Assembly: GCA_009733575.1 (NCBI GenBank)
Contig: ML769430.1
Span: forward strand, 62,001-126,000
Length of the DNA: 64,000 nt
From: Gymnopus androsaceus JB14
Lineage: Eukaryota > Basidiomycota > Agaricomycetes > Agaricales > Omphalotaceae
Direction of reading: 5' to 3'
The number at the start of each line of letters is the position of its first letter. The first letter of the stretch is position 1. Position numbers and translations under genes: made by a program. This document shows positions 22,417 through 35,128 of this stretch, piece after piece. The notes under the pieces were generated by a model that saw nothing but the letters and a program-made list of their open reading frames with translations, made no database searches and was not told the DNA's origin.

Positions 22417-25400
22417 ATGTCACAACCTAGGCCTACTGCACCAGCAGCTCGCAGAACAGTATCAGGACAAGCCACCGCTGCCACAGCATCCAGCAGTAAA
22501 CCAGCGCCTCTACCATTACCATTACCAGCCACCGATCCGAAGGCACCTTGTACTTCGAAATCTCATATAGCGGACAAAGACGAAACCCATGACAGGTGGT
22601 GGAATCCAAGCAACCAGAAGTGGTTTGTTTGTGCTAAACAGCCTTGCCCAAACCGGTACGATACACCTCACAAGGATACTAAATATACTGCAGAATTACC
22701 GGATTACACCGATCTACCTGATATTGGTCAGGAACAATTTATCAAAGTCGCAGAAAACGAAAGACAGGAGAAAAGACGTAGCGAACATCTAGCTGGTAAA
22801 CAGAAAGCCGCAGCTTCATCTTCATCTAATCCCACTTCAGCACCTACTCCTTCACCAGCTCCAGTTTTGTTACCAAAACAAGAGCCACAGCAAACACCAC
22901 CTCCACTTCCACCGAATCCATCTCCACAGCCATCTCCACAGCAAACTCCACAGCCCTTACCGAGTGATCTTCCACAAAGATCTCCACCCTTATCTCCATC
23001 AGATTCAGGATCTGAATCATCAGGGGCATTTGAATCAGATTCCAACGATGACAATATGTCTAAAGCACTAAAAGCCTTTGATAAGGTTACAACCTTAAAG
23101 TTGGACGGATCAAACTGGGATACATGGAAAACTCGAGTGGAATTCGCAGCCAGATCTATCAGCTACTAGCGCTATTTTGAATGGAATTCACATGTGACAA
23201 CGGATCCAGACGCAACGCAGAATGATAGAGAAAAGGACAATGACCTTTTGAATGCTATCATTGGCAGGTTATCAGATGGAATATTCCGAAGGTATAGGAA
23301 CTACGACAACACAAAACAGTTGTGGGAAAATTTACTCGCTGATTATGATTCTAAAAACGCTCTTACTGAATCATTTTTACAAAGACGACTTCATACTATG
23401 CAATGTACAGACCCATCCAAGGTCAATAAACATTTGGATGATATGATCAGCATCTGCAACGACCTCACGACTAGAGGAATCAATATCAACGACGATATAT
23501 TTGTCAACACCATTATGTCCTCTGTCCCCGACACCTTCAAAGCCACCATAAACGCATTGGCTGTTTTCTCCGTGAAAGCAGACAAAAAGCTCAGTCCTGC
23601 CGAGCTTATTCCACCATTCGTGCTGAATCAATGGTACACCAAATGCAACATGATCACAAGAAGGAATCGGCAAACTATGCTGGTAACAGGGGAAAAAGAG
23701 GTTTCCAAGGTCGTGGAAATTCCTTTAGGGGAAATTCCTGAGGCAGAGGCAGAGGCCATGGAGGATCAATGAGTCACCAGGACTCTGTTTGTTATAACTG
23801 CGGAGGTAAAGGTCACTTTGGAAATCAATGTCCATCGGAGAAACGCAGTCAGGCCAATGAGGCCAAGGAGATGAAAGCTCCTAAAGAGAAGCAGAAGAAG
23901 AAGTCAGATGGAAATTGGAGAGATAGGCTGAAGAACAGCAAAGTGGCATCCTCATCCATGGTTGAGGAAGTACCAGAGTCATCATGGGCAGCAATCGGAA
24001 TTCCCGCTAAGCATGGGAATCTTGTCTTCAATTTTTCCAAAATAGCTGATAAATTTGAATTAGCTCTTTCATCGCCGAGCAATCACAGATTCAAGAAATA
24101 CAGCTGTAATGCGATGCAAGACATTAAAATCGATAGGGTTTTGAAGTACAATTTATTAAACTGCAAATAAATCATAAATTGTATTGTATTGTACTGCAAA
24201 ATGTATCACTGAAGCTTGTACTGATACACAGTTTAAATCAGTACAGGTTTACAGTTTATTCAAAATGTGAAAATGGCTTGAACTGTTTTGAATCAGTTTA
24301 AATCAGTACACATTTACAGCAGGTTATACTAGTGCAAACCTTGCATTACACCTACTAAACAAGCTTACAGTTTCATTTATTACTCCAATCTTGATCAAGA
24401 TGTACTTTCAATAGTTTATGAGAGCTTCCTATGATATGGATGTTGTAAAACATTACATATCTGGTAGCAAATAGTATATAAATGATCAGTTCATGTCAAT
24501 TTATACTGATATAAACCAATTTGAATCTGAACTGATTTAAACTCATAAATTGTATTGTATTGCACTGGTTGTATCAGTACAATCAGTACAGGTACACAGT
24601 TTAACCAGTTTTCAATAAATCTTGTACCAGTACAATTCATGATTTATTGGATTTGGACCAAATAAATTGCATTGCATTGTACTTTGAAACCCTAAAAATT
24701 GACACTCCGCCACCTCTTACTCTTAACAACAAAGAGGAGGAAGAAGTATATGTCAACGCTTATGCTACAGCCCACAGTTATGGAGCAATTCTTTTTGACT
24801 CCGGATGCTCTACCCACATGACACCACTCACTGACGAACTCAGGAATCAACGGGAGATTCAAACACGAGTCATTCAGGCCGCTAATGCAGAAACCTTCAC
24901 AGCAAACATCTCCGGCACACTCCATCTCGATCTCCCCACATATGGACACAAAGTCCAAATGCTAAAGCTCCATCACACCCTTCTATGTCCAGACACTCCC
25001 AACACACTTGTATCACTGGGAAAACTCGACAATGATGGTTACACCATCCACACTGCTAATGGTAAAATGACAATCAGAGATTGCCAGGGGAAACTCGTGG
25101 GAGTTATCCCAAAGACTAACAGACTATACCAGATCCCATCACAGGAACACGCTTATTCAACTAAGATTGGCAGATTGGTATCTCTTTACGAGGCACACTG
25201 CATCTTAGGTCACCTCAACTTTGCTTATGTGAAGCATATGTTCTGAGACAACCAGGTTCGTGGAATCGGATTGGATCCGAAGCAAATGGACGAACCGGAA
25301 TGCCATGCTTGTATGCTTGGGAAAGCATCCAGGTATCCTATCACTCAGGTGCAATCATCTCCACGTGTGGAAATTTTTGGAGACATCTTCCACATGGACG

Positions 25401-27845
25401 TGTGGGGACCAGCACAAGTCAGGACGGTAAACCACTGCACTTACACACTGACTTTAGTTGATGAAGCAACTGATTGGTTGGAGGAACCCCAAATGAAGTC
25501 AAAAGATGAGTCATTCGCACAGTACGTGGTTCTCCAAACAGGTCTCCAAACTCAATATGGCACAACTGTTAAAGTTCTCCACTCTGATCGAGGGGGAGAA
25601 TTTCTCAGTAATGAATTCATGGCATATCTGGAATGTATTGGGACACGACGACGTCTCACGGTACACGACACCCCGGAACACAATGGTATAGCGGAACGCG
25701 CACATCGAACTTTGCTAAACACAGTTTGAAGTCTTTTGATCTCATCAGGACTCCCAAAATGGCTTTGGGGATTCATGATGAAATATGCGGTATATGTTTG
25801 GAACAGGACGCTGAAGAAAGCCATTGGAATGGCTACTCCATACGAGAAACGGTTTGGTATTAAACCGGACATTACTAATCTTCAAATCTTCAGCAGTATC
25901 ATTTATGTTAAACGAGAAAAGGAACCTGGCAAATTGGAACCACAGGCTCAGGAAGGACGCTGGATAGGACTCGAACCCGAATCAAATGGTCACTACATTT
26001 ACTGGCCAACACATCACACTGTCACAACGGAGAGGAACATAGTTTTCTCTGACAGGCAGATCCAACCCGTTGAAGGGGAGGATGGAAATTTAGGAAATTT
26101 AGAAACATCGGTCACCAAGTCGGAACAGCCTGTCATACCAGTGCCAGAAGAAATCACCAAACCAATTGCACCAGACGAAGTATCTGGGAAATGAGTCAGA
26201 CAACCCACCAAGAAGATCAGGGACATCATTGAAGGACTTGGAGAAGGAAGTGATGAGCTGCAACATCTTACCGCATCTCTAGGTCAGGTAACAGCAGAAA
26301 TTGAATCTGATCCTCTATCTGTTGCAGAAGCTATGCGACAACCTGACAGCTCCAAATGGTACGATGCCATGAAGGACAAAATCTCCAGACTCCAGGAGCG
26401 TGGAACCTATACAATTGTCACTCCACCTCCAGATGCCAATATTCTCACATCCAAATGGGTCTATTGGACCAAGAAGGATGAACGAGGTCACATTACAGGA
26501 CACTGAGCTCGTCTTGTTGTACGTGGATTTAATCAGATCCCAGACGTTGACTACTTCCCAGATGAAACCTTCGCATCTGTTGCAAAACTTGCATCAGCCC
26601 GTGCTATACTCAGCATTGGAGCTGAGAAGAGCATGATTATTCATCAAATGGACGTGAAATCAGCTTACCTTTACGGGAAATTGGACGACAACAAGCACAT
26701 TTTTATGAAGGCACCTCCAGGCATTGATATAGGGGTAAAACCAGGTCAAACCTTACAGCTTAAACTCGCACTTTACGGACTTAAACAAGCCAGTCGACAA
26801 TGGTACATGCGATTCAGGGAAATCATGACCCAACTGGGGTTCAAACAGTCTGATTTTGATCACGCTGTTTTCTATCGCACTAATCCCTTCACCATCATTT
26901 TCATACATGTTGACAACATGACATTGGTTACTGAAACCCTGGCCATCATGGAGAAATTGAAGAAAGATATTGGGGCAATAATTGAAGTTGTTGATTCCGG
27001 AGAAATCCATTGGCTACTTGGGATCAAGATCCGAAGATCTCTCCATAACAGGACGATTCACCTATCCCAGCGGTCATACATTGATGCCATAGTCTCTCGC
27101 TATGGATTCTTGGATATAAAGCCACTCTCTATTCCCTTCAATCCCCACATTCACCTCACCAAAGACCAATCACCCAAAATGGTTGAGGATATTGCTTTCA
27201 TGCGCAACAAACCCTACAGAGAAGCCTTTGGAGCCCTCCAGTATTTATCCGTTGCTACGAGACCTGACATTACGTATGCAGTCTCTATCCTTGCTCGCTT
27301 TTCACAAAACCCCGGCATCACTCATTGGAACGGTGTACGCCGTGTCTATGCCTATCTCAAATACACTCGAGACTTTTGGCTCAGTACAAGCAACCAGGAG
27401 ACAGTCCAAGGCTATACAGATGCGGATGGTATGTCCCAAGAGGATTGACATACTATTTCCGGGTACATTTTTATGTTGAATGGTGGAGCAGTATCTTGGT
27501 TGTTGAAACAACAGGATACCATTTCTTTATCCACCACGGAAGCTGAGTATACTGCTTTGACCCATGCGGCAAAGGAAGCAATCTGGCTTAGGAATCTTTT
27601 ATTGGAAATCTTTGGTCCAATTACTCATGCAATCCCTATCATGTCAGACAATCAGTCTGCCATCGCATTGGCAAAGGATGATTGTTTTCACGCTAGGACC
27701 AAACACATTGATATCTGATACCACTTCATCCGCTACATCATTGAGGAAGGTAAAATTCGTCTTACATACTGCCCTACCGAAAATATGACAGCAGACATCT
27801 TCACTAAAGCCTTACCTTCGATGAAAGCCAAACACTTCGCAGCAT
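22417..27845 (+). pseudogene. decayed copia gag-pol reading frame
   Basis: Gag runs from the ATG at 22417 (proline-rich after residue 130, then LKLDGSNWDTWKTRVEF), to a CCHC zinc knuckle CYNCGGKGHFGNQC at 23797. After the inserted 483-bp repeat come the protease site FDSGCSTHMTP, the pre-integrase LYEAHCILGHLN, the integrase (HSDRGGEF, TPEHNGIAERAHR), the reverse transcriptase (HQMDVKSAYLYG; the catalytic box reads HVDNM, lacking one aspartate) and RNase H (STTEAEYTAL, KHIDI). There is a frameshift near 23610, a TAG at 23167-23169 and TGA stops near 23741, 25243, 25728, 26192, 26504, 27446 and 27716. No functional product is expected. Confidence 0.93.
24166..24648. mobile_element. MITE-like insertion in the copia polyprotein region
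   Basis: 483 bp without coding potential, with inverted ends AATAAATCATAAATTGTA and TACAATTCATGATTTATT. It separates the zinc-knuckle part from the protease part, where a copia frame should be continuous. The interior repeats AATCAGTACA-type words. The target duplication is not clear. Confidence 0.65.
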
Positions 27846-27875
27846 CCATGGGATTAGCAAAGGTTTGAAGGGGAG

Positions 27876-28238
27876 TGTTGGAATATCAAAGGTAAATATA
27901 TTCTATTGAACTATACATGGAACGCTTTCTCGTAGTCTCCACTTGTTTGTATCACCATCCCATGCACTCCACTGTTATTGTCTCGCAGACTCCACTTAGT
28001 CTCTCGCCGTATCCACTTGCTCTCTCATAGTACCCACCTCGCCATATGCATAGTAGCCACACATATTCATGTAGTAGCCACTTGCCCAATATATTGTTTG
28101 TACTTAGGACTGTATATAAGCTTAGGTATCATACCCTGTAATAACACTGTCGTCCCTCATCAATCTGTGTGATCGTTACTACTAAGTCCTGTGTGGACTT
28201 ACTGCTGCTACTTCCAATTTAGGAACGTAACTCTAATA
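27876..28238 (+). repeat. 3' LTR of the copia element
   Basis: 363 bp, same ends as the 5' LTR, followed by the CAAAG duplication. Confidence 0.95.
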
Positions 28239-29260
28239 CAAAGTAGTACAGCACTCTTGTTCCAACCCTCACTTTCTCTGCCATCAGATCTGTATAATAA
28301 GTACTGAATGAAATATTTGACTTCATTTAAACAATCTCTGCATTGTAATATTGAGATCTTGAGCAACCCCTTGAATTGTAGGTGATAAATAATCCAAGCA
28401 TTCTAGTCAATGATTAATGGGAGAGTCAGCAGATTATGTACTTTTCCATCTCTCAAACACTCAGCACCCATATAGGGTAGGGAGGGGAGGGGGGGGGTCA
28501 AGAAGGCTTAAGACTAAAATTCCTAAACTTAATTTACTGCAGTAATATAACACGGAATTGTTGATTTTATATATTTACATGTTTAGAGTGTTTGAGAGAT
28601 GGAAAAGTACATAATCTGCTGACTCTCCCATTAATCATTGACTAGAATGCTTGGATTATTTATCACCTACAATTCAAGGGGTTGCTCAAGATCTCAATAT
28701 TACAATGCAGAGATTGTTTAAATGAAGTCAAATATTTCATTCAGTACTTATTATACAGATCTGATGGCAGAGAAAGTGAGGGTTGGAACAAGAGTGCTGT
28801 ACTACTTTGACCAGTTGCATAATGCAACCTCACTGAACTCCTGAAAATCTCAATTTGTAATGCTGGCTAATGCATAACATGGTGGCTCTGAACTGGAAAA
28901 ATTCCTCTGCAAGGCTCCAAAAACAAAATGTTAACCCAAAAATGGAAATTCAGCAGAGCCCATGGTGCCTGAACTGGTGGATGATACAATTTTTTTGCTC
29001 TTGTACTAGTTCTTAGCCAAGTTCAGCCCATGATACTCATTAGGTTTGAACAACTGGTTAAAATCAAGTTAAAATGGTAAAATTTAGCAAAGTAAATGAC
29101 ATGTTTGGGGTAAATGTGGGGCAACTCAGTGCAAATTGATTATGTAACCGTGGGAACTTCCTTCCATATAAGGCAGGTACAGGAGGGGAGGGAGAGGTCT
29201 GTTGACCTTAACAGCAAAATACAAGATGATATATAATTAAAATTTTTTGCACACCTCTTG

Positions 29261-29445
29261 GTACTGGACACTGGTTGTCAACAGTATTAGTAGTAGTAGC
29301 TGATAAGTACTGGACACTGGTTGTCAACAGTAGTAGATGTAGTAGTAAATAAGTACTGGACAGTTGTTTGTCAACAGTAATGGTGATAATAGCTGGAGAG
29401 TACTGGACAGTTGGTTGTCAACAGTAATGGTAACAGGAAGATTTG
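29261..29445 (+). repeat. tandem repeat, four units of 46-47 bp
   Basis: Units start GTACTGGACA at 29261, 29307, 29353 and 29400, each with TTGTCAACAGTA and a variable GTAGTA/TAATGG part. It abuts the outer end of the foldback element. Confidence 0.85.
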
Positions 29446-32400
29446 ATCAGAGATCAAATGTAGTTGAGACAGCAGAAAGTAAACAAGACAGTGAGCTCAA
29501 TATCTTCAAGATGGTAATCTCAAAGAGAAGTAAGTTAATCAAAATACTCAAGCTGGGGCTTTACAGTGGATTTAGCCCAGCTTTTATAGTGTTTCTACTG
29601 TATGTAAGGCTATGCTATATAATAGAACTATCCAATAGTATTGTAGTATATCTCTGGCAGTGCTAAAGCTGTAGAGAGGCTGTATCTAGGTATTGAAATA
29701 TTAGTGGGCAGTGTACATAGCCTTGGTATGCTATGAAGTGGCTATGGGAGTAAGTATTGAGTTGAGTGTGGGCTATGTGCATAGCCCCTGGAGGCTATGG
29801 TGTGGCTATAGGTAGCTCATAGCTGTACAGCCAGTGAAGGCTATGGGGAGGCTATGCCAGCTGTATGTAAGTGTATCCACATGACTGGAACTGATTGTTG
29901 ATAGTTGTGAGATAAGATAACCCAGTAGTTGTGGGTAGCTATTAGTTGGAAAAAGTGCAGGGAGGCTGGGTCATAACATGGTGGTTATAAATTATAATTT
30001 ATGAAGTTGAAGTTGAAATGATTTGGTTCAAAGTAAAATATTACGCAAAAAGTTGAAGTTGAACAAGTCAATGCATTCAATTGTAATCACAACCAATCAA
30101 TCAAAAGTTGAAATATTGAGTGAATTCTTGCATCATACAAAGTCCAGGTATAAGTATAAATCTATATAACTAGTAAACTACTGATCATCATGATAGTAAT
30201 CAACAAAATACCAATAATTCAAAGTAAGAGGGTGAAACAGTACACATTGTTGAAAGGAATTGACACTCACGCCTACTGATGTCATATGATCAACTCAACA
30301 TGAGTCTACCATCCTTCTAATACTCCTTGAAACACCGTTGTAGCTGTGCTACATATGGTAGCAGCAATGCTCTTGTATTTGCTTACTGAGCTACATTAAT
30401 ACTGTAATTATGCTATGAGTCACTAGATCTATAAATATGATACATACACTTATGAAGTATATGAACTGTTCAATGTTGATCTTACATCATACTTACATGC
30501 TGTTGAACCATTATGATCCATACCCTATGTCCTAAGCCACCTTACTATGATACTGTATAGTTAGAGTTATATTTACTATAAATACTGTAGGTAGTTCCCT
30601 ATATCCTACAAGCTCAAGCTACAGAAACTTGTCTATACAAGAACTCTCTTCTCCTATACTCACTATAAGTACTACTCAATGGATGGAAGTATGTTCATCC
30701 ACTCAAGGGGCCCGTTACATCTATTGACTTTGAACATTGCCAAAATTGATTTAAGTACTAGGGCATGGTGCAGTGCAGCTCAAATTTTAGCTCAAATTTT
30801 CGTGCCATTCACCAAAGGTCTCCCCAAGTTGCAATACTAACTGAGCATTTTTCACCGCCTCTGTTCGGGAGTCCGACTGGAACCAACTTCTTTCTCCATA
30901 AATACAGCCAACCAGCTTCCAGCTCATCTTCACACCCTTGTATTTAGCTGTGTTTGGGATTTCCTGGGTGACAGCTGCGTGGCAGGTTGTGAACAGATGA
31001 TGGGGAAGCCGAAATTTCGCTGGAACTTTCATCTGAGGGACACCTGTGGCCCGTTTTGCAGTGTACGAACTTTACTAACTTGAAGTCTTAACTTCTAGAA
31101 TGCTCGAGGTGTACACTCTCCGATCTTTCAGGCCTGCCAAAGCCCTCCTTATTTTATTAATCGGAGTCCGTAGCTATAATGGTGACTTCGTCCTTTTGAA
31201 TATAAAATTTTCAGCCTTATGGATGCAAGGGTTTCTTCCTTACTATTGCCTTTGCTGCCATGATCCCGTTCGTTTGTCTCATTTGCAACAAACGAATATC
31301 TATAAGTACCTCGTCGCTCCGCATCCAACCCCGAAGCTCAAGGACTAACTTGTACGCGCACATATTATGCTTTATTGACACTCTAAATACAGCACGTCGT
31401 ACGTTGGACCGGATCATGCACCTTCGCTTCAGATTCCCTCCCAATCCAGATTTTTTCCTTCTTCTCTCACTGAGGTCTAATCCATGTGTCACAAAATCAA
31501 GGATTCCATTCAAAATAACCTTCGCGCTCAAGTGCCTTCTCCCGGGCCTTGCTTTCTCCTGTCATCATATGCTATGTGTTTATAATAACCGACAACTTTC
31601 AAGGTATGTTTCTGTAAATTTGTAACAAGTACTAAAGCGTAAAGGAGCATCGGCTGTGACCTAGGTTTTGACTGACTCCCACCCATTCGCTAGGTCATAT
31701 CACATCAAACAAAGTTTTTCCTTCGTGAGGTTCGAATGCAGCATGTTCTCCGGTGATTGCGAGTCATCCCACCATCTAGCATTGCCATCTCCGGACGCCC
31801 TTTCAGTTTCTTAAACCGTGTATGAAATATACCATTTCATTTCATGCTTCTGCCGTCGCTTACGATGTCTTGGAGATCTTGAAGATGGTTATTAGTATCC
31901 GATCGTTCATTTTTCATGCTTCGCCTTGCTGCGTGTAACTGGAAGCATACTCGAGGGTTGAATGGCCGAAACCGTTTAGTTGTTCAATCCAGCTTTAACA
32001 TGCAATTCTTCCAATGTTCTATAGCGACACATCTCAACGTCCCACATTCTGCGATTCCGGCAGCATTCATGCTAATTTTGCGGGGTGAGGTTTGCTATAT
32101 ATAATCATTATTGAGATAGATAGATAGATAGTAGATACTCAGCTCCGCCCTAAGGTTCTGTGAGGGAATAAGCAGCCTCAAACGACCACTTGAAACGTAC
32201 TTGAGACTGTTTCTCGGAATGGTCCGTCTATTTGCTTTGCGTTGTGCTTACTATGATATTGCTGCTCATCTTATTGCCGCCGAACGCTGAGCATTTAAGT
32301 TGTCACTGAGTCTCCTTATCATTAATACTTACCTTCGACTCTGCGTTTTACTACTACCGTTAACGTTATACTTATCGATTCGGATATGTTCTAGCTACTC

Positions 32401-33118
32401 CTATTCTGCGTGTTTATCTGGCGTATATGTATATGCCCAATACAATGTACTTCGATCTAAGAGGAACTTCGATTGTCCCATCAAAATTCTCCGGGATCCG
32501 CGAACCTGTCGGAATTTCTTGATATGACGCTTTCTTGACCGTTTGCTCTCCGTTCCGTCACAGCCGTGACCCGACTTGGACCTTCAGACCTTTTCTCTTC
32601 AAGTCGGATTGAAAGCCAAGCATCTATCAATTGATCTCGGTATTTTTCTTTGCAGGGAGCCCATAGGCGATTTGGATCAGGCAGAGAGAAGGCTGGGAAG
32701 GGCGAGCAGGAAGTTAAGCCATTGTTTTTTCTTTCCTAGTGGCATCAAGATAACTGGGATTTCGAATTGCATGTCCATGGCAGTTCATCAAGTCAATTCT
32801 CTCTTCAAGTAGACTCCATCCAGATCAATCCATAGTACCTGAGAATGTACCAATTGGTAACGCGTTAAGTGCGCTAAATTGGTGAATGTATAGATCGAGT
32901 TCTACCCATCAACTGGGTACTCGCCAGATCCTGGCTTCGAGCTTGACGTGCATCACGGAGCCTTCAATCTTCCCCGCAAATGCGTTCCGTCCTGATCGTG
33001 GGGTAAGTATATGGGGTATAGGGCATGGTTACATTAAACTGGTTATCAAGCGCCCTGCAACGGGAATAATGCGGGGCGCTTACTTGGGATGATGGACGGT
33101 CGGTAACCGTTCAAAAGG
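29446..33118. other. gene-poor region
   Basis: From 29446 to about 30700 the sequence is AT-rich with loosely repeated GGCTATG words (29690-29860) and no gene. From 30700 the composition becomes less AT-rich. A minus-strand frame at 30787-31032 (KYKGVKMSWKLVGCIYGERS) is protein-like and could be an exon, but nothing joins to it. Small (GATA)n at 32116-32130. No gene can be supported. Confidence 0.35.
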
Positions 33119-33234
33119 ATGGAAAGCTTCTTTCAACTCGACCAAGTACCCCAAGCCAGATCGCGGCCGCATACCTGCATACTTCGTTTCGCTGTACTCC
33201 CGATTTCTTATCCTCCCACTCATACTTATCCTCG

Positions 33235-34066
33235 ATGTTGCAGGCTCCTCCAAACATCGTCATCTTTGGCTCAACTGGCAGTGGTAAAAGTTCCGTTGTC
33301 AATATGATCCGAGGGCCCGCAGAGGGCCAGGCCCCGATATCTTCTGGTGCAGAAGGGTGTACCTTCCAAAGTAACTCTTATAGCATCGACATTGGAGACC
33401 AAACTTACAGGCTGTGGGATACCTCTGGTCTTGACGAAGGAATGGGGGGGACAGTTATCAGCCAAAGGGCTTTAGAGAACCTTTGTCGCCTCGTCAAGCA
33501 GCTCTCACATGGCGACGAAGGTGGAGTCTCTCTGCTCATGTTTGTCATGAAAGGTCCCAGAATCACGGATGCGGCCAGAAAGAACTATCGGATGTTCTAC
33601 GAGGGCTTTTGCAGGAAGAAGGTTCCGGTTGTGATTGTCGTCACAGGGATGGAGAATGAGCCAAACATGGATGATTGGTGGTATAATAATGCATGGGCAT
33701 TTAACGAACGAAATATGCTCTTTCATGGACATGCTTGCATCACCGCCACTACCGGGAAGCTGGATGCAATCACGGGGCGCGGATTACATGCCGATGCATA
33801 CGAACAGTCCATTCGGACTGTCAAAAAGTTAATCGCCGACTATTGTGCTGAGGAAGGGTGGAAAAAGGTATTATTTGAATGCTATCCATGTTCAGTTTAA
33901 AGCTTATGATTCATCACAGTCTCCCAAGAAGTGGGCACTCGCATGCTGGAAATGGATTGTGTCTACTTTGAAAACCGTCAGCCCTTTGCTCATTCAAATT
34001 GAAGACGCGGCTATAAAGGACATAATCGCAACTATCATTGACCACGCAGATTTTCCAGCTTTTTGA
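33235..34066 (+). CDS. P-loop GTPase C
   Basis: Paralogue of GTPase B. Exons 33235-33867 and 33920-34066 give about 259 residues. G1 is FGSTGSGKSSVVNM, G3 DTSGLDEG, the G4 region TGMENEPNMDDWW, and ITATTGK follows. The intron sits at the same codon position as in B (after GWKK), and exon 2 starts SPKKWALACWKW, matching KPESWAITCWKW of B. The tail is shorter and has no repeats. An alternative start at 33119 joins MESFFQLDQ to APPNIVIFG by an intron ending in the CAG at 33241-33243; I cannot choose between them. GTPases A, B and C form a small family cluster separated by the transposon block. Confidence 0.83.
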
Positions 34067-35128
34067 GATCGTTGCACGATGCGCGTGTGCTCAAGTTAAT
34101 ATTGTACCACTTTATCCAGGAAAAAGCTATGCTCATACCGGAATGTGCTTCCTTAGAGCTAGATAAACAGCCAGTCTATTTACGGTACTGGAGATATCAA
34201 TAGCCTGGGCATCAGCTGTTCTCCCAGTCAGAACATGTTTCGCCGCTGTGTACGACTTGAGAAAAATATTTGATAATCTAAAAGAACCAATAAAATGAAA
34301 TGTAATGTTTGAATGCGATGCGAGATAAGTACTTACTTTAAGTTCATCGAACCTCTTCTGATTATCCTTCGACGGTTCCAACTTCCGGGAATAGTAGTAG
34401 GGATTATTCTACTGAACAATCCTCTTGATACAAAACAACCCTTTTAACAATCCTTTCATATCTCGTGATCGCCGGTCACTCCGGATGTTGACCGAGGTGA
34501 GAACTTTGAGACATGTATTGTTCACCGTCCGTTGCAACCACCATGACCGACCACGCGGCCGCAAATCTTCACCTCCCAGTATTGCCTCTTCACCCTTCTC
34601 GCCTCTAACCTGCTTGCATTCAATCTCACTGAATAAATGTCAACATGCTCACAGAGCCGGAACACTTTTAGCACAACGCAGTTATTTTTCTGCTGTACCG
34701 GGGAGCTGCCAGTGACAAAGAAAAGTAGCGGCGGATATATGTAGGCAGTATTTCGGTACGCCTTGCCTTTTTTGCATGATTCTAAACTTGCTAACTTTTC
34801 TATATGCCAGATATGGACCTGTTACGCAGTGTTGCCACGGTTGAATGTCTCTGGAGTTTGACCTGTGGAACACAGTTTGTGAAATTTGAGTCTGGGTTCA
34901 CGGTTCAGGTAGCGCATCAACCAGTGCCTCAAATCCTCAACATTCAACCAAATCTTAGGAGACTAGTAGGAGCAGGACGGCGGACAACTGCCAGGGCCCA
35001 CGGCTCATGACATGTGGATGCAGCGGGGCCGCAATTCTTGTGGCCAATTTATGTACCTTAAGCTTGTAGTAACGCCGTTTAAATACCCTAAGCCTGTTTA
35101 TGCTCTCATTTAGCTACTGCATGCTTTA
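34067..35128. other. intergenic
   Basis: A minus-strand start MEPSKDNQKRFDELK at 34381, followed by a GTAAGT donor, might open a small gene running to about 34133, but the spliced frames do not fit. Nothing else is supported. Confidence 0.35.

Larger units (their letters stand above)
21996..28238 (+). mobile_element. complete but inactive Ty1/copia LTR retrotransposon
   Basis: 6243 bp flanked by CAAAG (21991-21995 and 28239-28243). LTRs are 363 bp and start TG, end TA. Order of domains is gag, protease, integrase, reverse transcriptase, RNase H, the Pseudoviridae (Ty1/copia) order. A polypurine tract (GAAGGGGAG, 27867-27875) precedes the 3' LTR. The LTRs differ at about 16 positions, 14 of them transitions, so the insertion is old. 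A 483-bp insertion (24166-24648) and many stops disable it. Confidence 0.95.
21537..29260. repeat. long foldback element split by a copia retrotransposon
   Basis: Left arm 21537-21995 plus 28244-28462, right arm 28586-29260, almost perfect inverse copies of about 680 bp; the centre 28463-28585 contains a long G run. Both ends read CAAGAGGTGTGCAAAAAATT inwards. The copia element lies in the left arm, and the right arm shows the unbroken target (CTTTGACCAGTTGC). Inside each end is the same G/C-strand-biased segment as in the element at 41210-41708, suggesting one family. No coding frame is seen. Confidence 0.85.

Noticed and set aside
22728..23054. Glycine- and aspartate-rich frame on the minus strand
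   Set aside because: Mirror of the proline-rich copia Gag coding sequence.
29261..29445. CRISPR-like spacing of repeats
   Set aside because: Units are contiguous and diverged tandem copies without unique spacers, in a eukaryotic genome.
30787..31032. Possible double-stranded-RNA-binding domain
   Set aside because: Only a vague resemblance (SWKLVGCIYGERSWF); no supporting neighbouring exons.
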